From assembly GCF_014518425.1 (NCBI RefSeq), contig NZ_JACVCU010000001.1, forward strand, positions 372,001-436,000: a DNA stretch of 64,000 bases. Direction: 5' to 3'. Below are positions 40,084 through 49,254 of the stretch, piece after piece. Position 1 is the stretch's first letter, and every line of letters starts with the position of its first letter. Source of the stretch: Terrabacter sp. MAHUQ-38. GTDB taxonomy: Bacteria; Actinomycetota; Actinomycetes; Actinomycetales; Dermatophilaceae. The notes beneath the pieces are model-generated. The model did not search any database. It was not told where the DNA came from and saw only the letters and a program-made list of their open reading frames with translations. The translations under genes were made by a program, and so were the position numbers.

Positions 40084-41285
40084 CGGACCACACGGCATTC
40101 GGGAGCTCGGGAGACGCCCGCACGGCGCGCGACCGGCTGACGCGGTGGCGGCTCGTCCTCGGGGGCGAGCAGTCGGACGGCATCGGGGAGGCGGCGGCTC
40201 TCGACGCCGACGACCTCAAGCGCGACGAGACGCTGCGCGACCTCTACGACGGCGAGCGTCGCAGCGGGCTCGGTGCCTCGGCACCCAAGGTCGCACGGTG
40301 GCTCGGCGACATCCGTGGCTACTTCCCGTCGTCCGTCGTCCAGGTCATGCAGGCCGACGCGATGGACCGGCTCGGGCTGACGCAGCTGCTGCTCGAGCCC
40401 GAGCTCATGGAGGCCGTGCAGCCCGACATCAACCTCGTCACGACGCTCGTCGGTCTCGGCCGGGTCATCCCGGAGCGGTCACGAGCGACGGCGCGCGCCG
40501 TGGTGCGGGTCGTCACCGACGAGCTGGAGGAGCGGCTCCGGTCCGAGACCGTGCAGGCCGTGACGGGTGCGCTCAACCGCGCCGCCCGCACCCGTCGGCC
40601 GCGACACTCCGACATCGACTGGAACCGCACCGTCGCGGCCAACCTCAAGCACTACCAGCCCGAGCACGGCACGGTCGTGCCGGAGCGCCTCGTCGGCTAT
40701 GCGCGACGCGCGAACCGTGTCGAGCGGCGGATCATCCTCTGCATCGACCAGTCCGGCTCGATGGCCGAGTCGGTCGTCTACTCGAGCGTGTTCGGGGCGG
40801 TGCTGGCGTCGCTGCGGTCCGTCGAGACGAGGCTCGTCGTCTTCGACACCGCGGTCGTCGACCTCACGGACGAGCTCGACGACCCCGTCGACGTGCTCTT
40901 CGGCGTGCAGCTCGGCGGCGGCACCGACATCAACCAGGCGCTCGCGTACTGCGAGGGGCTCATCGAGCAGCCGGGCGAGACGATCCTCGTGCTCATCAGC
41001 GACCTCTACGAGGGCGGCATCGCCCAGGAGATGGTGCGGCGGGCGTCCTCCATCGTGGCGTCGGGGGCGACGATGGTGGCGCTGCTCGCGTTGAGCGACT
41101 CGGGGCGCCCGAGCTTCGACGCCGACCACGCGGCCGCGCTCGCCGCCGTCGGGGTGCCGGCCTTCGCGTGCACGCCCGACCAGTTCCCCGACCTCATGGC
41201 GACGGCGATCGAGAAGCGCGACATCACGGCGTGGGCCGCCGCCAACGACATCGTCACGGCCCACGAACCCGACCCGACCGGCTGA
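40080..41285 (+). CDS. VWA-domain protein, last gene of MoxR/VWA module
   Basis: A 401-residue protein with a C-terminal von Willebrand A domain. All metal-ion-dependent adhesion site residues are present: CIDQSGSMAES (D223, S225, S227), the threonine in GGGTDINQAL, and the aspartate in LISDLYEGG. The N-terminal ~200 residues are helical. Intact MIDAS sites in VWA proteins partnered with MoxR ATPases bind a target carboxylate via Mg2+. GTG 40080 overlaps the DUF5682 stop. It ends the operon; 41286-41741 after it is nearly gene-free. Confidence 0.9.
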   Translation: MTDHTAFGSSGDARTARDRLTRWRLVLGGEQSDGIGEAAALDADDLKRDETLRDLYDGERRSGLGASAPKVARWLGDIRGYFPSSVVQVMQADAMDRLGLTQLLLEPELMEAVQPDINLVTTLVGLGRVIPERSRATARAVVRVVTDELEERLRSETVQAVTGALNRAARTRRPRHSDIDWNRTVAANLKHYQPEHGTVVPERLVGYARRANRVERRIILCIDQSGSMAESVVYSSVFGAVLASLRSVETRLVVFDTAVVDLTDELDDPVDVLFGVQLGGGTDINQALAYCEGLIEQPGETILVLISDLYEGGIAQEMVRRASSIVASGATMVALLALSDSGRPSFDADHAAALAAVGVPAFACTPDQFPDLMATAIEKRDITAWAAANDIVTAHEPDPTG

Positions 41286-41360
41286 CGACGCGGCGTGCGC
41301 ACCGGGCGGGCGCCAGGTCCGCGCGAAGCCGTCCCCCTGCCCGGAGCGCCGAGCTGCGAC

Positions 41361-41489
41361 TCAGTCGTCGAGCGACTCCACGTAGGCCGTCAGCTTCTGC
41401 TGGTCGCGGCCGAGAGCCTTGACGTCGTACCGACGCCGCTGCGTCGCCTGGCCCGCTGTCGGGGTGAAGGTGTCGCCCTCCGCCGTCAC
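41361..41489 (-). CDS. Possible 42-residue protein or gene remnant
   Basis: A short minus-strand frame from GTG 41489 to TGA 41361 encodes 42 residues with ordinary composition (FTPTAGQATQRRRYDVKAL, then a C-terminal ESLDD). An in-frame stop lies directly upstream of the GTG. The ribosome site is poor, so this could be the end of a decayed gene. It is the only protein-like stretch I can support in the 456-base gap between the VWA gene and the carboxylase. A possible second remnant, reading GRDVYSRVATDEWKAAGVA on the plus strand, ends at 41690. Confidence 0.25.
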   Translation of the reverse strand: MTAEGDTFTPTAGQATQRRRYDVKALGRDQQKLTAYVESLDD

Positions 41490-41741
41490 GCGTCAGCTGG
41501 AGGCCGGAACCCGGCCGGTCGAAAGCAGGACGCGCCCCGTCATCGGACCGTTCCGTGGTCGCGATGGCCGACGTCCGCGTCCTCATCCTGGAGCGCGCCG
41601 GAGGGACGTTGCTCGCACTCCGGCCCAATCGGACGTGATGTCTACTCGCGGGTCGCCACCGATGAGTGGAAGGCTGCGGGTGTGGCGTGACGAGCGCCAT
41701 GCGCCCCACCGGGCGGCGGGACGACCAAGGAGACCTGCTCG

Positions 41742-44700
41742 ATGATCTCGCGGATCGCGATCGTCAACCGTGGCGAGGCCGCCATGCGCCTCATCCATGC
41801 CGTGCGCGACCTCAACGCCGGCGCCGGCCCAGGGGGCCACCGCATCGAGACGATCGCCCTGCACACCGAGGGCGAGCGGCGGGCCATGTTCGTCCGCGAG
41901 AGCGACCACGCGTTCGACCTCGGGCCCGCATCGGCACGCCCGTACCTGGACCACGCGGTGCTCGAGCGCGCCCTGCGCGAGACGAAGGCCGATGCCGCCT
42001 GGGTCGGCTGGGGCTTCGTCGCCGAGGACCCGGCCTTCGCCGAGCTGTGCGAGCGCATCGGCGTCACGTTCATCGGCCCCAGCCCCGAGGCCATGCGCAA
42101 GCTCGGCGACAAGATCGGCAGCAAGCTGATCGCCGAGGAGGTCGGCGTTCCCGTCGCCCCCTGGAGCCGCGGCGGCGTCGACACCCTCGAGGACGCCATG
42201 GCGGCCGCTGCACGCGTCGGCTACCCGCTCATGCTCAAGGCGACAGCGGGCGGTGGCGGGCGCGGCATCCGCCGCGTCGACTCGGACGCCGACCTCACCG
42301 ACGCCTACGAGCGCACGCGCGACGAGGCCCAGCGCGCATTCGGCTCCGGCGTCGTGTTCCTCGAGAAGCTCGTCACCGGAGCGCGCCACATCGAGGTCCA
42401 GGTCATCGCCGACGGCCAGGGCACCGCCTGGGCGGTCGGCGTGCGGGACTGCTCCGTGCAGCGGCGCAACCAGAAGGTCATCGAGGAGTCTGCATCACCC
42501 GTCCTCACGGCCGAGCAGGCCGACGAGGTCAAGGCGAGCGCCGAGCGTCTCGCGATCGCCGTCGGCTATGCCGGCGCGGGCACCGTCGAGTTCCTCTACC
42601 ACCCGGGAGAGCGCTTCTTCGCCTTCCTCGAGGTCAACACCCGCCTGCAGGTCGAGCACCCGATCACCGAGGTCGTCACCGACACCGACCTCGTCAAGCT
42701 CCAGATCCACGTCGCGAACGGCGGCCGGCTCGACGACCTCGACGGCGGCCGGCCCACGCAGCGCGGCCACGCCGTCGAGGCCCGCCTCAACGCCGAGGAC
42801 CCCGACCGCGACTTCGCCCCGTCGCCCGGGCGCATCAGCCTGCTGCAGTTCCCCGCCGGGCCGGGCATCCGCGTCGACACCGGCGTGGGCGAGGGCGACT
42901 CGATCCCCGCCGACTTCGACTCGATGATCGCCAAGATCATCGCCCACGGCCGCGACCGCGACGAGGCCCTCGCCCGTCTGCGTCGCGCCATGGCCGAGAC
43001 GACCGTCGTCATCGACGGTGGCTCGACGAACAAGAGCTTCATCCTCGACCTGCTGGACCAGCCCGAGATCATCGACGGGTCGGCCGACACCGGCTGGATC
43101 GACCGCGTACGCGCCGAGGGACGCCTCGTGTCGCACCGACACTCGGGCGTCGCCCTCGTCGCGGCCGGCATCGAGGCCTACGAGGACGCCGAGGCCATCG
43201 AGCGCGCGCGCCTCCTCGAGTCGGCCCGGGGCGGCCGCCCCCAGGTCCAGCACACCGTGGGCCGCGCCATCGACCTCAAGCTGCGCGGCACGGCATACAA
43301 GGTGCTGGTGCTGCGCACCGCCTCGCACCGCTACCGCGCCACGATCACGAACGGGGGCGACGACCACGTCGTCGACGTCACCCTCGACCGCGTCGACGAG
43401 TATGCCGGCCGCATCGTCGTCGAGGGACGCCCGCACCGCCTCGTCACCGCCACCCACGGGCCCGTCCACCTCGTCGAGGTCGACGGCGTGACCCACCGGG
43501 TGACGCGCGACGAGGGTGGCGTCGTCCGCTCGCCCGCGCCCGCGCTCGTCGTCGCGACGCCGGTCGAGGTCGGCGCCGAGGTCGCCGCCGGTGCCCCCGT
43601 CCTCGTCCTCGAGTCGATGAAGATGGAGACCGTCCTGCCGGCGCCGTTCCCGGCACGCGTGCGCGAGCTCCTCGTCGCCGTCGGGAGCCAGGTCGAGACC
43701 GGTGCGCCGCTCGTCCGCCTCGAACCGACCGGCGACGAGGCCGACGTCGCCGACACGGCCGCCACCGAGGGCGTCGACCTCGACCTGCCCGACTCGAGCG
43801 CCGGCAGCGCGACCGTGCGTGAGCGTGTCGACCGCGGCATCGAGGACCTCTCGGCGAGCGTCCTCGGCTTCGACGGCGACCCGCGGGGCGACCGGAGGGT
43901 GCTCGGCAGCTACCTCGACGCCCGCGACGAGCTCGCCTCCCAGGGCACGATCCCGCTCGAGGAGGAGATCGAGATCCTCGACCTGCTCACCGACTTCGCC
44001 GAGCTGAGCCGCAACCGCCCGGCCGCCGAGGAGCGCCACACGGAGCTGCTCGTGCACAGCCCGCGCGAGCACTTCCACTCCTACCTCCAGAGCCTCGACG
44101 TCGAGCGCGCCGGGCTCTCGGCCGACTTCCGCGACAAGCTCGCCCGGGTCCTGCGCCACTACGGCGTCACCGACTTCGAACGCACGCCCGACCTCGAGGA
44201 GGCCGTCTTCCGGATCTTCCTCGCGCAGCAGCGCTCGGCCCCCGAGGTGCAGCTCGCGACGTCGCTCCTCCAGCGCTGGCTCGCCGAGCCGATCCCCGCG
44301 CCGCCGCTCGACACCGCCGCCCGCGAGGCCCTCGACCGCCTCGTCGTAGCCACGCAGCTGCGCTTCCCGGTCATCGGTGACCTCGCCCGCAGCGTCCGTT
44401 TCCGCTGGTTCGACCAGCCGCTCGTCGACGAGGAGCGCGAGAGCGTGCTCGCCGGCGTGCGCGACCAGCTCGCGGCGCTCGCCGCCGAGCCGGACACGCC
44501 CGACCACACGGAGCGGGTCGACGAGCTTGCCGCGATCCCCGAGCAGATCGTGCGGTTCCTCGCCGAGCGCCTCCACGAGGCGGCCCCCGAGCGGCTGCCC
44601 GAGCACGAGCCGATGCTCGAGGTGCTCATCAAGCGGCACTACCGTGAGCACGAGCTGCACGGCCTGCACACCTTCACCGAGGGAGGCCGTCCGTTCGCGA

Positions 44701-47279
44701 CGGCCGACTACACCCTCGACGGCCGCCCCACCCACCTCACGTCGACCATCGGGTCGGTCGACGAGCTCGCACCGGGCAGCCCGCTCGACGAGGCCGTCTC
44801 CAACGACGTCTGGGCCCGGCCGGAGCAGCACCAGTCGGTCGTCGACCTGTATCTCCGCTGGAGCCAGGAGCCCGAGTCGCCCGACGACGCCAGCGACCAG
44901 CTCGTCGCGATGATGCAGCAGCTGCCCTTCACCCAGGACGTACGCCGCGTCGCCGTGGCCGTCAGCGCCGGGCAGGGCCGCCCCGTCGGCTACTTCACCT
45001 TCCGTCCGGTCGACGGCCGGCTCGTCGAGGACCGCCTCGTGCGCGGCGTCCACCCGATGGTGGGCCGGCGCCTCAACCTGTGGCGCCTCACGTCGTTCGA
45101 CGTGACCCGCCTCGAGGCACCCGAGGACGTCCTGCTCTACGAGTGCGTCGCCAAGGACAACCCCGAGGACCACCGCCTCGTCGCGCTGGCCCAGGTGCGC
45201 CAGATCGTCGTCGTGCGCGACGAGTCCGGCCAGGTGTCCGGCCTGCCGCACGTCGAGCGCGCGATCGCCAACTGCCTCGAGGCCATCCGCCGCGTCCGCG
45301 CGAGCCGCGGCACCAAGGCATCCAAGCTCGACATGAACCACGTGTGGGTGCAGATCTGGCCGACCATCGAGGCCGACCTCGGCCAGCTGACGGCGCTCCA
45401 GAGCAAGATCGCCCCTGTCACCGCCGGCGCCGGCATCGAAGAGGTCCTCGTCCAGGCCAACGTCGCCGTCGCGCCCGGCGAGCCCGCGGTCCCGATCACG
45501 GGGCGCTTCCACTACCAGCCGGGCTCGGGCGTCGTCGGCTCCGTGGGTGCGCCGCCCACCGAGCGGCTCAAGCCGCTCGACGACTACGCCTCGAAGGTGG
45601 TCCGGGCGCGCCGCCGCGGCCTCGTCTACCCGTACGAGCTGCAGTCCATGATCGCGGGCACCGGCGGCACCGTCGTCGAGCACGACCTCGACGACACGGG
45701 CGTGCTGGTGCCGGTCGACCGGCCGCAGGGCCTCAACAAGGCCGGCATCATCGTCGCGGTCGTCACGACGCCGACTGAGCGCCACCCCGAGGGGGTGACC
45801 CGCGTCGTGCTGTCCGGCGACCCGCTCCGCTCACTCGGGTCGGTCGCCGAGGCCGAGTGCGCGCGCGTCATCGCGGCCATCGACCTCGCGGAGCAGCTGC
45901 GGGTGCCGCTCGAGTGGTACTCGCTCTCGGCGGGCGCACGCATCTCGATGGACTCCGGCACCGAGAACATGGACTGGGTCGCCCGGGCGCTCAAGCGGAT
46001 CATCGAGTTCACCCAGGCAGGCGGCGAGATCAACATCGTCGTCGCGGGGATCAACGTCGGCGCCCAGCCCTACTGGAACGCCGAGGCGACGATGCTCATG
46101 CACACCAAGGGCATCCTCGTCATGACACCCGACAGCGCCATGGTGCTCACCGGCAAGCAGTCGCTCGACTTCTCCGGCGGCGTCTCTGCCGAGGACAACT
46201 TCGGCATCGGCGGCTACGACCGCGTCATGGGCCCCAACGGCCAGGCCCAGTACTGGGCCAAGGACCTCGCGGGCGCCCGAGAGATCCTCATGCGGCACTA
46301 CGACCACGCCTACGTCGCCCCCGGCGAGACCGGCCCACGCCGCGCCCCCACGACCGACCCGGCACACCGCGACGTGACGCTGCACCCGCACGACGCGCCC
46401 GGGTCGGACTTCAAGACCGTCGGCGAGATCTTCAGCTCGCTCACCAACCCCGACCGCAAGAAGCCGTTCGACATCCGCACCCTGATGCGCGCGGTGAGCG
46501 ACCAGGACCACGAGCCGCTCGAGCGCTGGGCCGGCATGGCCGACGCGGAGACCGCCGTCGTCCAGGACGCCCACCTCGGCGGCATCCCGGTGTGCCTCAT
46601 CGGCATCGAGAGCAAGTCGGTGCCACGCCGCGGGTTCCCGCCCACCGACGGCCCCGACACGTACACCGCCGGCACGCTCTTCCCGCGGTCGAGCAAGAAG
46701 GTTGCGCGGGCGCTCAACGCGGCGAGCGGCAACCGTCCCGTCGTGGTGCTCGCCAACCTGTCGGGCTTCGACGGCTCACCCGAGTCGATGCGCGCCCTCC
46801 AGCTCGAGTACGGGGCGGAGATCGGCCGGGCCATCGTCAACTTCGACGGCCCGATCGTCTTCACCGTCGTCTCGCGCTACCACGGCGGCGCGTTCGTCGT
46901 GTTCTCCAAGACGCTCAACCCGCGCATGACGGTGCTCGCCGTCGAGGGCTCGTTCGCGTCGGTGCTCGGCGGCGCGCCCGCGGCGGCCGTGGTGTTCTCG
47001 CGCGACGTCGACGCCCGCACGGCTTCCGACCCGCGCGTCACCGAGCTCGAGAGCCGGCTCGCCGCGGCGTCCGGCGTCGAGCGGGCCCGGCTCGCGACCG
47101 AGCTCGCCGAGCTGCGCACCTCGGTGCGCTCCGAGAAGCTGAGCCAGGTCGCCTCCGAGTTCGACGCCGTGCACAGCATCCACCGTGCGGTGTCGGTCGG
47201 CTCGGTCGACGCCGTCATCGGTGCGCACGAGATGCGCCCGCGCATCATCGCCGCGGTGGAGGCCGGCCTGCAGGGGTGA
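41742..47279 (+). CDS. Giant single-chain acyl-CoA carboxylase (BC-BCCP-central-CT)
   Basis: A 1845-residue multidomain biotin enzyme. Residues 1-~460 are biotin carboxylase (AIVNRGEAAMRLIHA, the ATP-grasp loop KATAGGGGRGIRR, and EVNTRLQVEHPITE). The biotinyl lysine is K627 in LESMKMETV. A ~600-residue central region of eukaryotic-ACC appearance follows. A carboxyltransferase from about 1290 to the end includes INIVVAGINVGAQPYWN and ANLSGFDGSPESM. It carboxylates an acyl-CoA using bicarbonate, ATP and biotin; acetyl-, propionyl- or longer-chain substrate cannot be told. A hairpin terminator follows the stop directly. Confidence 0.92.
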   Translation: MISRIAIVNRGEAAMRLIHAVRDLNAGAGPGGHRIETIALHTEGERRAMFVRESDHAFDLGPASARPYLDHAVLERALRETKADAAWVGWGFVAEDPAFAELCERIGVTFIGPSPEAMRKLGDKIGSKLIAEEVGVPVAPWSRGGVDTLEDAMAAAARVGYPLMLKATAGGGGRGIRRVDSDADLTDAYERTRDEAQRAFGSGVVFLEKLVTGARHIEVQVIADGQGTAWAVGVRDCSVQRRNQKVIEESASPVLTAEQADEVKASAERLAIAVGYAGAGTVEFLYHPGERFFAFLEVNTRLQVEHPITEVVTDTDLVKLQIHVANGGRLDDLDGGRPTQRGHAVEARLNAEDPDRDFAPSPGRISLLQFPAGPGIRVDTGVGEGDSIPADFDSMIAKIIAHGRDRDEALARLRRAMAETTVVIDGGSTNKSFILDLLDQPEIIDGSADTGWIDRVRAEGRLVSHRHSGVALVAAGIEAYEDAEAIERARLLESARGGRPQVQHTVGRAIDLKLRGTAYKVLVLRTASHRYRATITNGGDDHVVDVTLDRVDEYAGRIVVEGRPHRLVTATHGPVHLVEVDGVTHRVTRDEGGVVRSPAPALVVATPVEVGAEVAAGAPVLVLESMKMETVLPAPFPARVRELLVAVGSQVETGAPLVRLEPTGDEADVADTAATEGVDLDLPDSSAGSATVRERVDRGIEDLSASVLGFDGDPRGDRRVLGSYLDARDELASQGTIPLEEEIEILDLLTDFAELSRNRPAAEERHTELLVHSPREHFHSYLQSLDVERAGLSADFRDKLARVLRHYGVTDFERTPDLEEAVFRIFLAQQRSAPEVQLATSLLQRWLAEPIPAPPLDTAAREALDRLVVATQLRFPVIGDLARSVRFRWFDQPLVDEERESVLAGVRDQLAALAAEPDTPDHTERVDELAAIPEQIVRFLAERLHEAAPERLPEHEPMLEVLIKRHYREHELHGLHTFTEGGRPFATADYTLDGRPTHLTSTIGSVDELAPGSPLDEAVSNDVWARPEQHQSVVDLYLRWSQEPESPDDASDQLVAMMQQLPFTQDVRRVAVAVSAGQGRPVGYFTFRPVDGRLVEDRLVRGVHPMVGRRLNLWRLTSFDVTRLEAPEDVLLYECVAKDNPEDHRLVALAQVRQIVVVRDESGQVSGLPHVERAIANCLEAIRRVRASRGTKASKLDMNHVWVQIWPTIEADLGQLTALQSKIAPVTAGAGIEEVLVQANVAVAPGEPAVPITGRFHYQPGSGVVGSVGAPPTERLKPLDDYASKVVRARRRGLVYPYELQSMIAGTGGTVVEHDLDDTGVLVPVDRPQGLNKAGIIVAVVTTPTERHPEGVTRVVLSGDPLRSLGSVAEAECARVIAAIDLAEQLRVPLEWYSLSAGARISMDSGTENMDWVARALKRIIEFTQAGGEINIVVAGINVGAQPYWNAEATMLMHTKGILVMTPDSAMVLTGKQSLDFSGGVSAEDNFGIGGYDRVMGPNGQAQYWAKDLAGAREILMRHYDHAYVAPGETGPRRAPTTDPAHRDVTLHPHDAPGSDFKTVGEIFSSLTNPDRKKPFDIRTLMRAVSDQDHEPLERWAGMADAETAVVQDAHLGGIPVCLIGIESKSVPRRGFPPTDGPDTYTAGTLFPRSSKKVARALNAASGNRPVVVLANLSGFDGSPESMRALQLEYGAEIGRAIVNFDGPIVFTVVSRYHGGAFVVFSKTLNPRMTVLAVEGSFASVLGGAPAAAVVFSRDVDARTASDPRVTELESRLAAASGVERARLATELAELRTSVRSEKLSQVASEFDAVHSIHRAVSVGSVDAVIGAHEMRPRIIAAVEAGLQG

Positions 47280-47328
47280 AACCGAGGGCATATGCCGGGA
47301 GCCCACCCAGCGGCATACGCCCTCGGTT
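47280..47328. terminator. Bidirectional hairpin terminator built from GTATGCCG-like arms
   Basis: AACCGAGGGC at 47280-47289 pairs with GCCCTCGGTT, and inside it TATGCCG pairs with CGGCATA across one A-C mismatch. The loop is about 13 bases. It lies between the convergent carboxylase and epimerase genes and directly follows the carboxylase stop. There is no long U-tract. One arm contains the dispersed 8-mer as CGGCATAC (47311). Confidence 0.7.
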
Positions 47329-47455
47329 CTCCCCCGAGTCGGGGTCAAAGGCCCCAGGAGCGGGTGCTTGCGCGACCACGCCCCGTTGTCCAGTGTGGAC
47401 CTCGGAGCCCGGTCGTGTGACCGACTTGAGAGGCTTTTTCGGAAAAGGCTCGAGA

Positions 47456-48241
47456 TCAGCGCGCGTGCTCGTCGAGGAACTCGGCCCACGTGCGCCGCCC
47501 GACCGCGTGCCCCGGGGTGAGATTGGCACCGGCGCGGACTGCTCGGCCCGAGCGGCCGGCCACGCGCATCGGCACGAGCAGGCGACGCTTGCCGCTGGCC
47601 TCGAGGTAGGTCTTCGCGAGGTGGCGCATCTCGTGCACCTCCGGGCCGCCCATCTCGTCGACGAGCCCGGCGGGCGGGGCGAGCGCGAGGTCGACGAGCC
47701 GGCGTGCCACCTCGGCGGTGTCGACGGGTTGGAAACGGACACCGGCGAAGTACGGCATGAGCGGGCTCTTCGCGAGGGCCTGCACCGTCGTGAGCGCGAG
47801 GTCGTGGAACTGGGTGGCGCGCAGGGTGGTCCACGGGAGGCCGGACTGCTCGACGACGACCTCGGCCGCGCGCTTCGACGCGAAGTAGCCGAACGCCATG
47901 CGGTCCATCCGGCTCACCACCGGGATGCGTTCGGCACCAACCACCGAGATGTAGACCAGGTGCGGCGACCCGGCCGACCGCGCGGCGCGCACGAGGGTCT
48001 GCGCCTTGATCCCGTCGCCCTTCGCGCTGCCGGCGAGGTGGACGATCGTGTCGGCTCCCGCGACGGCCGCGTCGACGCCCTCTCCGGTCTCGAGGTCGCC
48101 GCGTACCGGCGTCGTCCCGTCGGTCGTCTCGCGGGCTGCGCGGCTGAGGACGCGCACGTCGGCGCCCGTCGCGACCAGCAGCGGCGTGACGTGGCGGCCG
48201 AGGGTCCCGGTGCCGCCGGTGATGAGGATGCGTGATGTCAT
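47456..48241 (-). CDS. NmrA-like NAD(P)-binding protein, likely ECF41 partner
   Basis: A 261-residue atypical SDR/NmrA protein with the N-terminal ILITGGTGTLGRHVTPLLV dinucleotide motif and YISVVGAERIP. It lacks the classical catalytic Tyr-x3-Lys in an obvious position, as is usual for NmrA-like members. It is divergent from an ECF41-type sigma factor. ECF41 genes typically neighbour a carboxymuconolactone decarboxylase, oxidoreductase or epimerase that they transcribe, so this is the likely target. TGTCACA on the minus strand at 48333-48339 is in the right place for its -35 element. Confidence 0.85.
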   Translation of the reverse strand: MTSRILITGGTGTLGRHVTPLLVATGADVRVLSRAARETTDGTTPVRGDLETGEGVDAAVAGADTIVHLAGSAKGDGIKAQTLVRAARSAGSPHLVYISVVGAERIPVVSRMDRMAFGYFASKRAAEVVVEQSGLPWTTLRATQFHDLALTTVQALAKSPLMPYFAGVRFQPVDTAEVARRLVDLALAPPAGLVDEMGGPEVHEMRHLAKTYLEASGKRRLLVPMRVAGRSGRAVRAGANLTPGHAVGRRTWAEFLDEHAR

Positions 48242-48332
48242 GTCGTCTCCGTGGTCTCGGACCGGGCGCCCGCCCGGTCGCTACTGCTGGGGCTGGTGGG
48301 TCTACCCGGTACGACACCGCGACAGGAGCAGA

Positions 48333-48339
48333 TGTGACA
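48333..48339 (-). promoter_or_regulatory. Candidate ECF41 -35 element (TGTCACA)
   Basis: On the minus strand the heptamer TGTCACA overlaps the start codon of the sigma gene and points toward the NmrA-like gene 92 bases away. TGTCACA is, as I recall, the -35 consensus of ECF41 sigma factors. The expected CGTC-like -10 is only approximate here (TGTCGTA about 16 bases on), so confidence is moderate. Confidence 0.45.
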
Positions 48340-49227
48340 GAGGCGCACGAGGGAGAGCTGCACGAGAGGTTCGAGGCGCAGCGGCCGCGGCTGCGGTCCG
48401 TCGCCTACCGCATGCTCGGGTCGCTGTCCGAGGCCGACGACGCCGTGCAGGAGACGTGGCTGCGGCTGGGTCGCACCGACCCCGACGACATCGACAACCT
48501 CGACGCCTGGCTGACGACCGTCGTCGCCCGCGTCTGCCTCAACCTGCTCCGCACGCGCCGCAACCGTCGGGAGGTGCCTGTCGACGTGCACGTGCCCGAG
48601 CCCGTGGTCAGCCCCGACGGCCCCCTCGGCCCCGAGGACGAGGCGCTGCTCGCCGACTCCGTGGGCCTCGCACTCATGGTCGTGCTCGACACGCTGGCCC
48701 CGGCCGAGCGCGTCTCCTTCGTGCTGCACGACCTCTTCGCCGTCCCCTTCGAGGAGGTGGCCGAGCTGCTCGACCGGACGCCGGCATCCGTGCGCCAGCT
48801 CGCGAGCCGGGCCCGGCGCCGCGTGCAGGGCCGGGCGCCGGTGCCCGACCCCGACCTGGCCCGGCAGCGCGCGGTGGTCGACGCGTTCTTCGCCGCGGCC
48901 CGCGACGGCGACCTCGACGGGCTGGTCGCGGTGCTCGACCCGGAGGTCGTTCTGCGCGCCGACGGCGGCGCGTCGAAGGCCCGCCAGACCGTCGAGATCC
49001 GCACCGCGCGTGTGGTCGCCGCCCAGGCGGCGATGGCGGCGAAGCTGGCGCCGTTCGTCCAGCCGGCCCTCGTCAACGGCGCCGCGGGCGTCGTCGTCGT
49101 CGTGAACGGCAAGGCCTTCTCGGTCATGGCGTTCACGGTCACCGGCGGTCGCATCGCCGCCATCGACGTGCTCTACGACCCCGATCGGCTCACCCGCCTC
49201 GACCTGTCCCACTTCGGGGGGACGTAG
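48334..49227 (+). CDS. ECF41-type sigma factor (SigJ-like) with C-terminal SnoaL-like domain
   Basis: A 297-residue extracytoplasmic-function sigma factor. Region 2 is RLRSVAYRMLGSLSEADDAV with VQETWLRL, and region 4 is VPFEEVAELLDRTPASVRQL. After ~residue 170 comes a ~120-residue SnoaL/NTF2-like extension (QRAVVDAFFAAARDGDLDGL) that in ECF41 proteins regulates the sigma in place of an anti-sigma factor. GTG 48334 is supported by CAGGAG upstream. It is divergent from an NmrA-like gene, the type of gene ECF41 sigmas control. Confidence 0.92.
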   Translation: MTEAHEGELHERFEAQRPRLRSVAYRMLGSLSEADDAVQETWLRLGRTDPDDIDNLDAWLTTVVARVCLNLLRTRRNRREVPVDVHVPEPVVSPDGPLGPEDEALLADSVGLALMVVLDTLAPAERVSFVLHDLFAVPFEEVAELLDRTPASVRQLASRARRRVQGRAPVPDPDLARQRAVVDAFFAAARDGDLDGLVAVLDPEVVLRADGGASKARQTVEIRTARVVAAQAAMAAKLAPFVQPALVNGAAGVVVVVNGKAFSVMAFTVTGGRIAAIDVLYDPDRLTRLDLSHFGGT

Positions 49228-49254
49228 CGACGGCGGGACTGGTGGCCGCGACGG

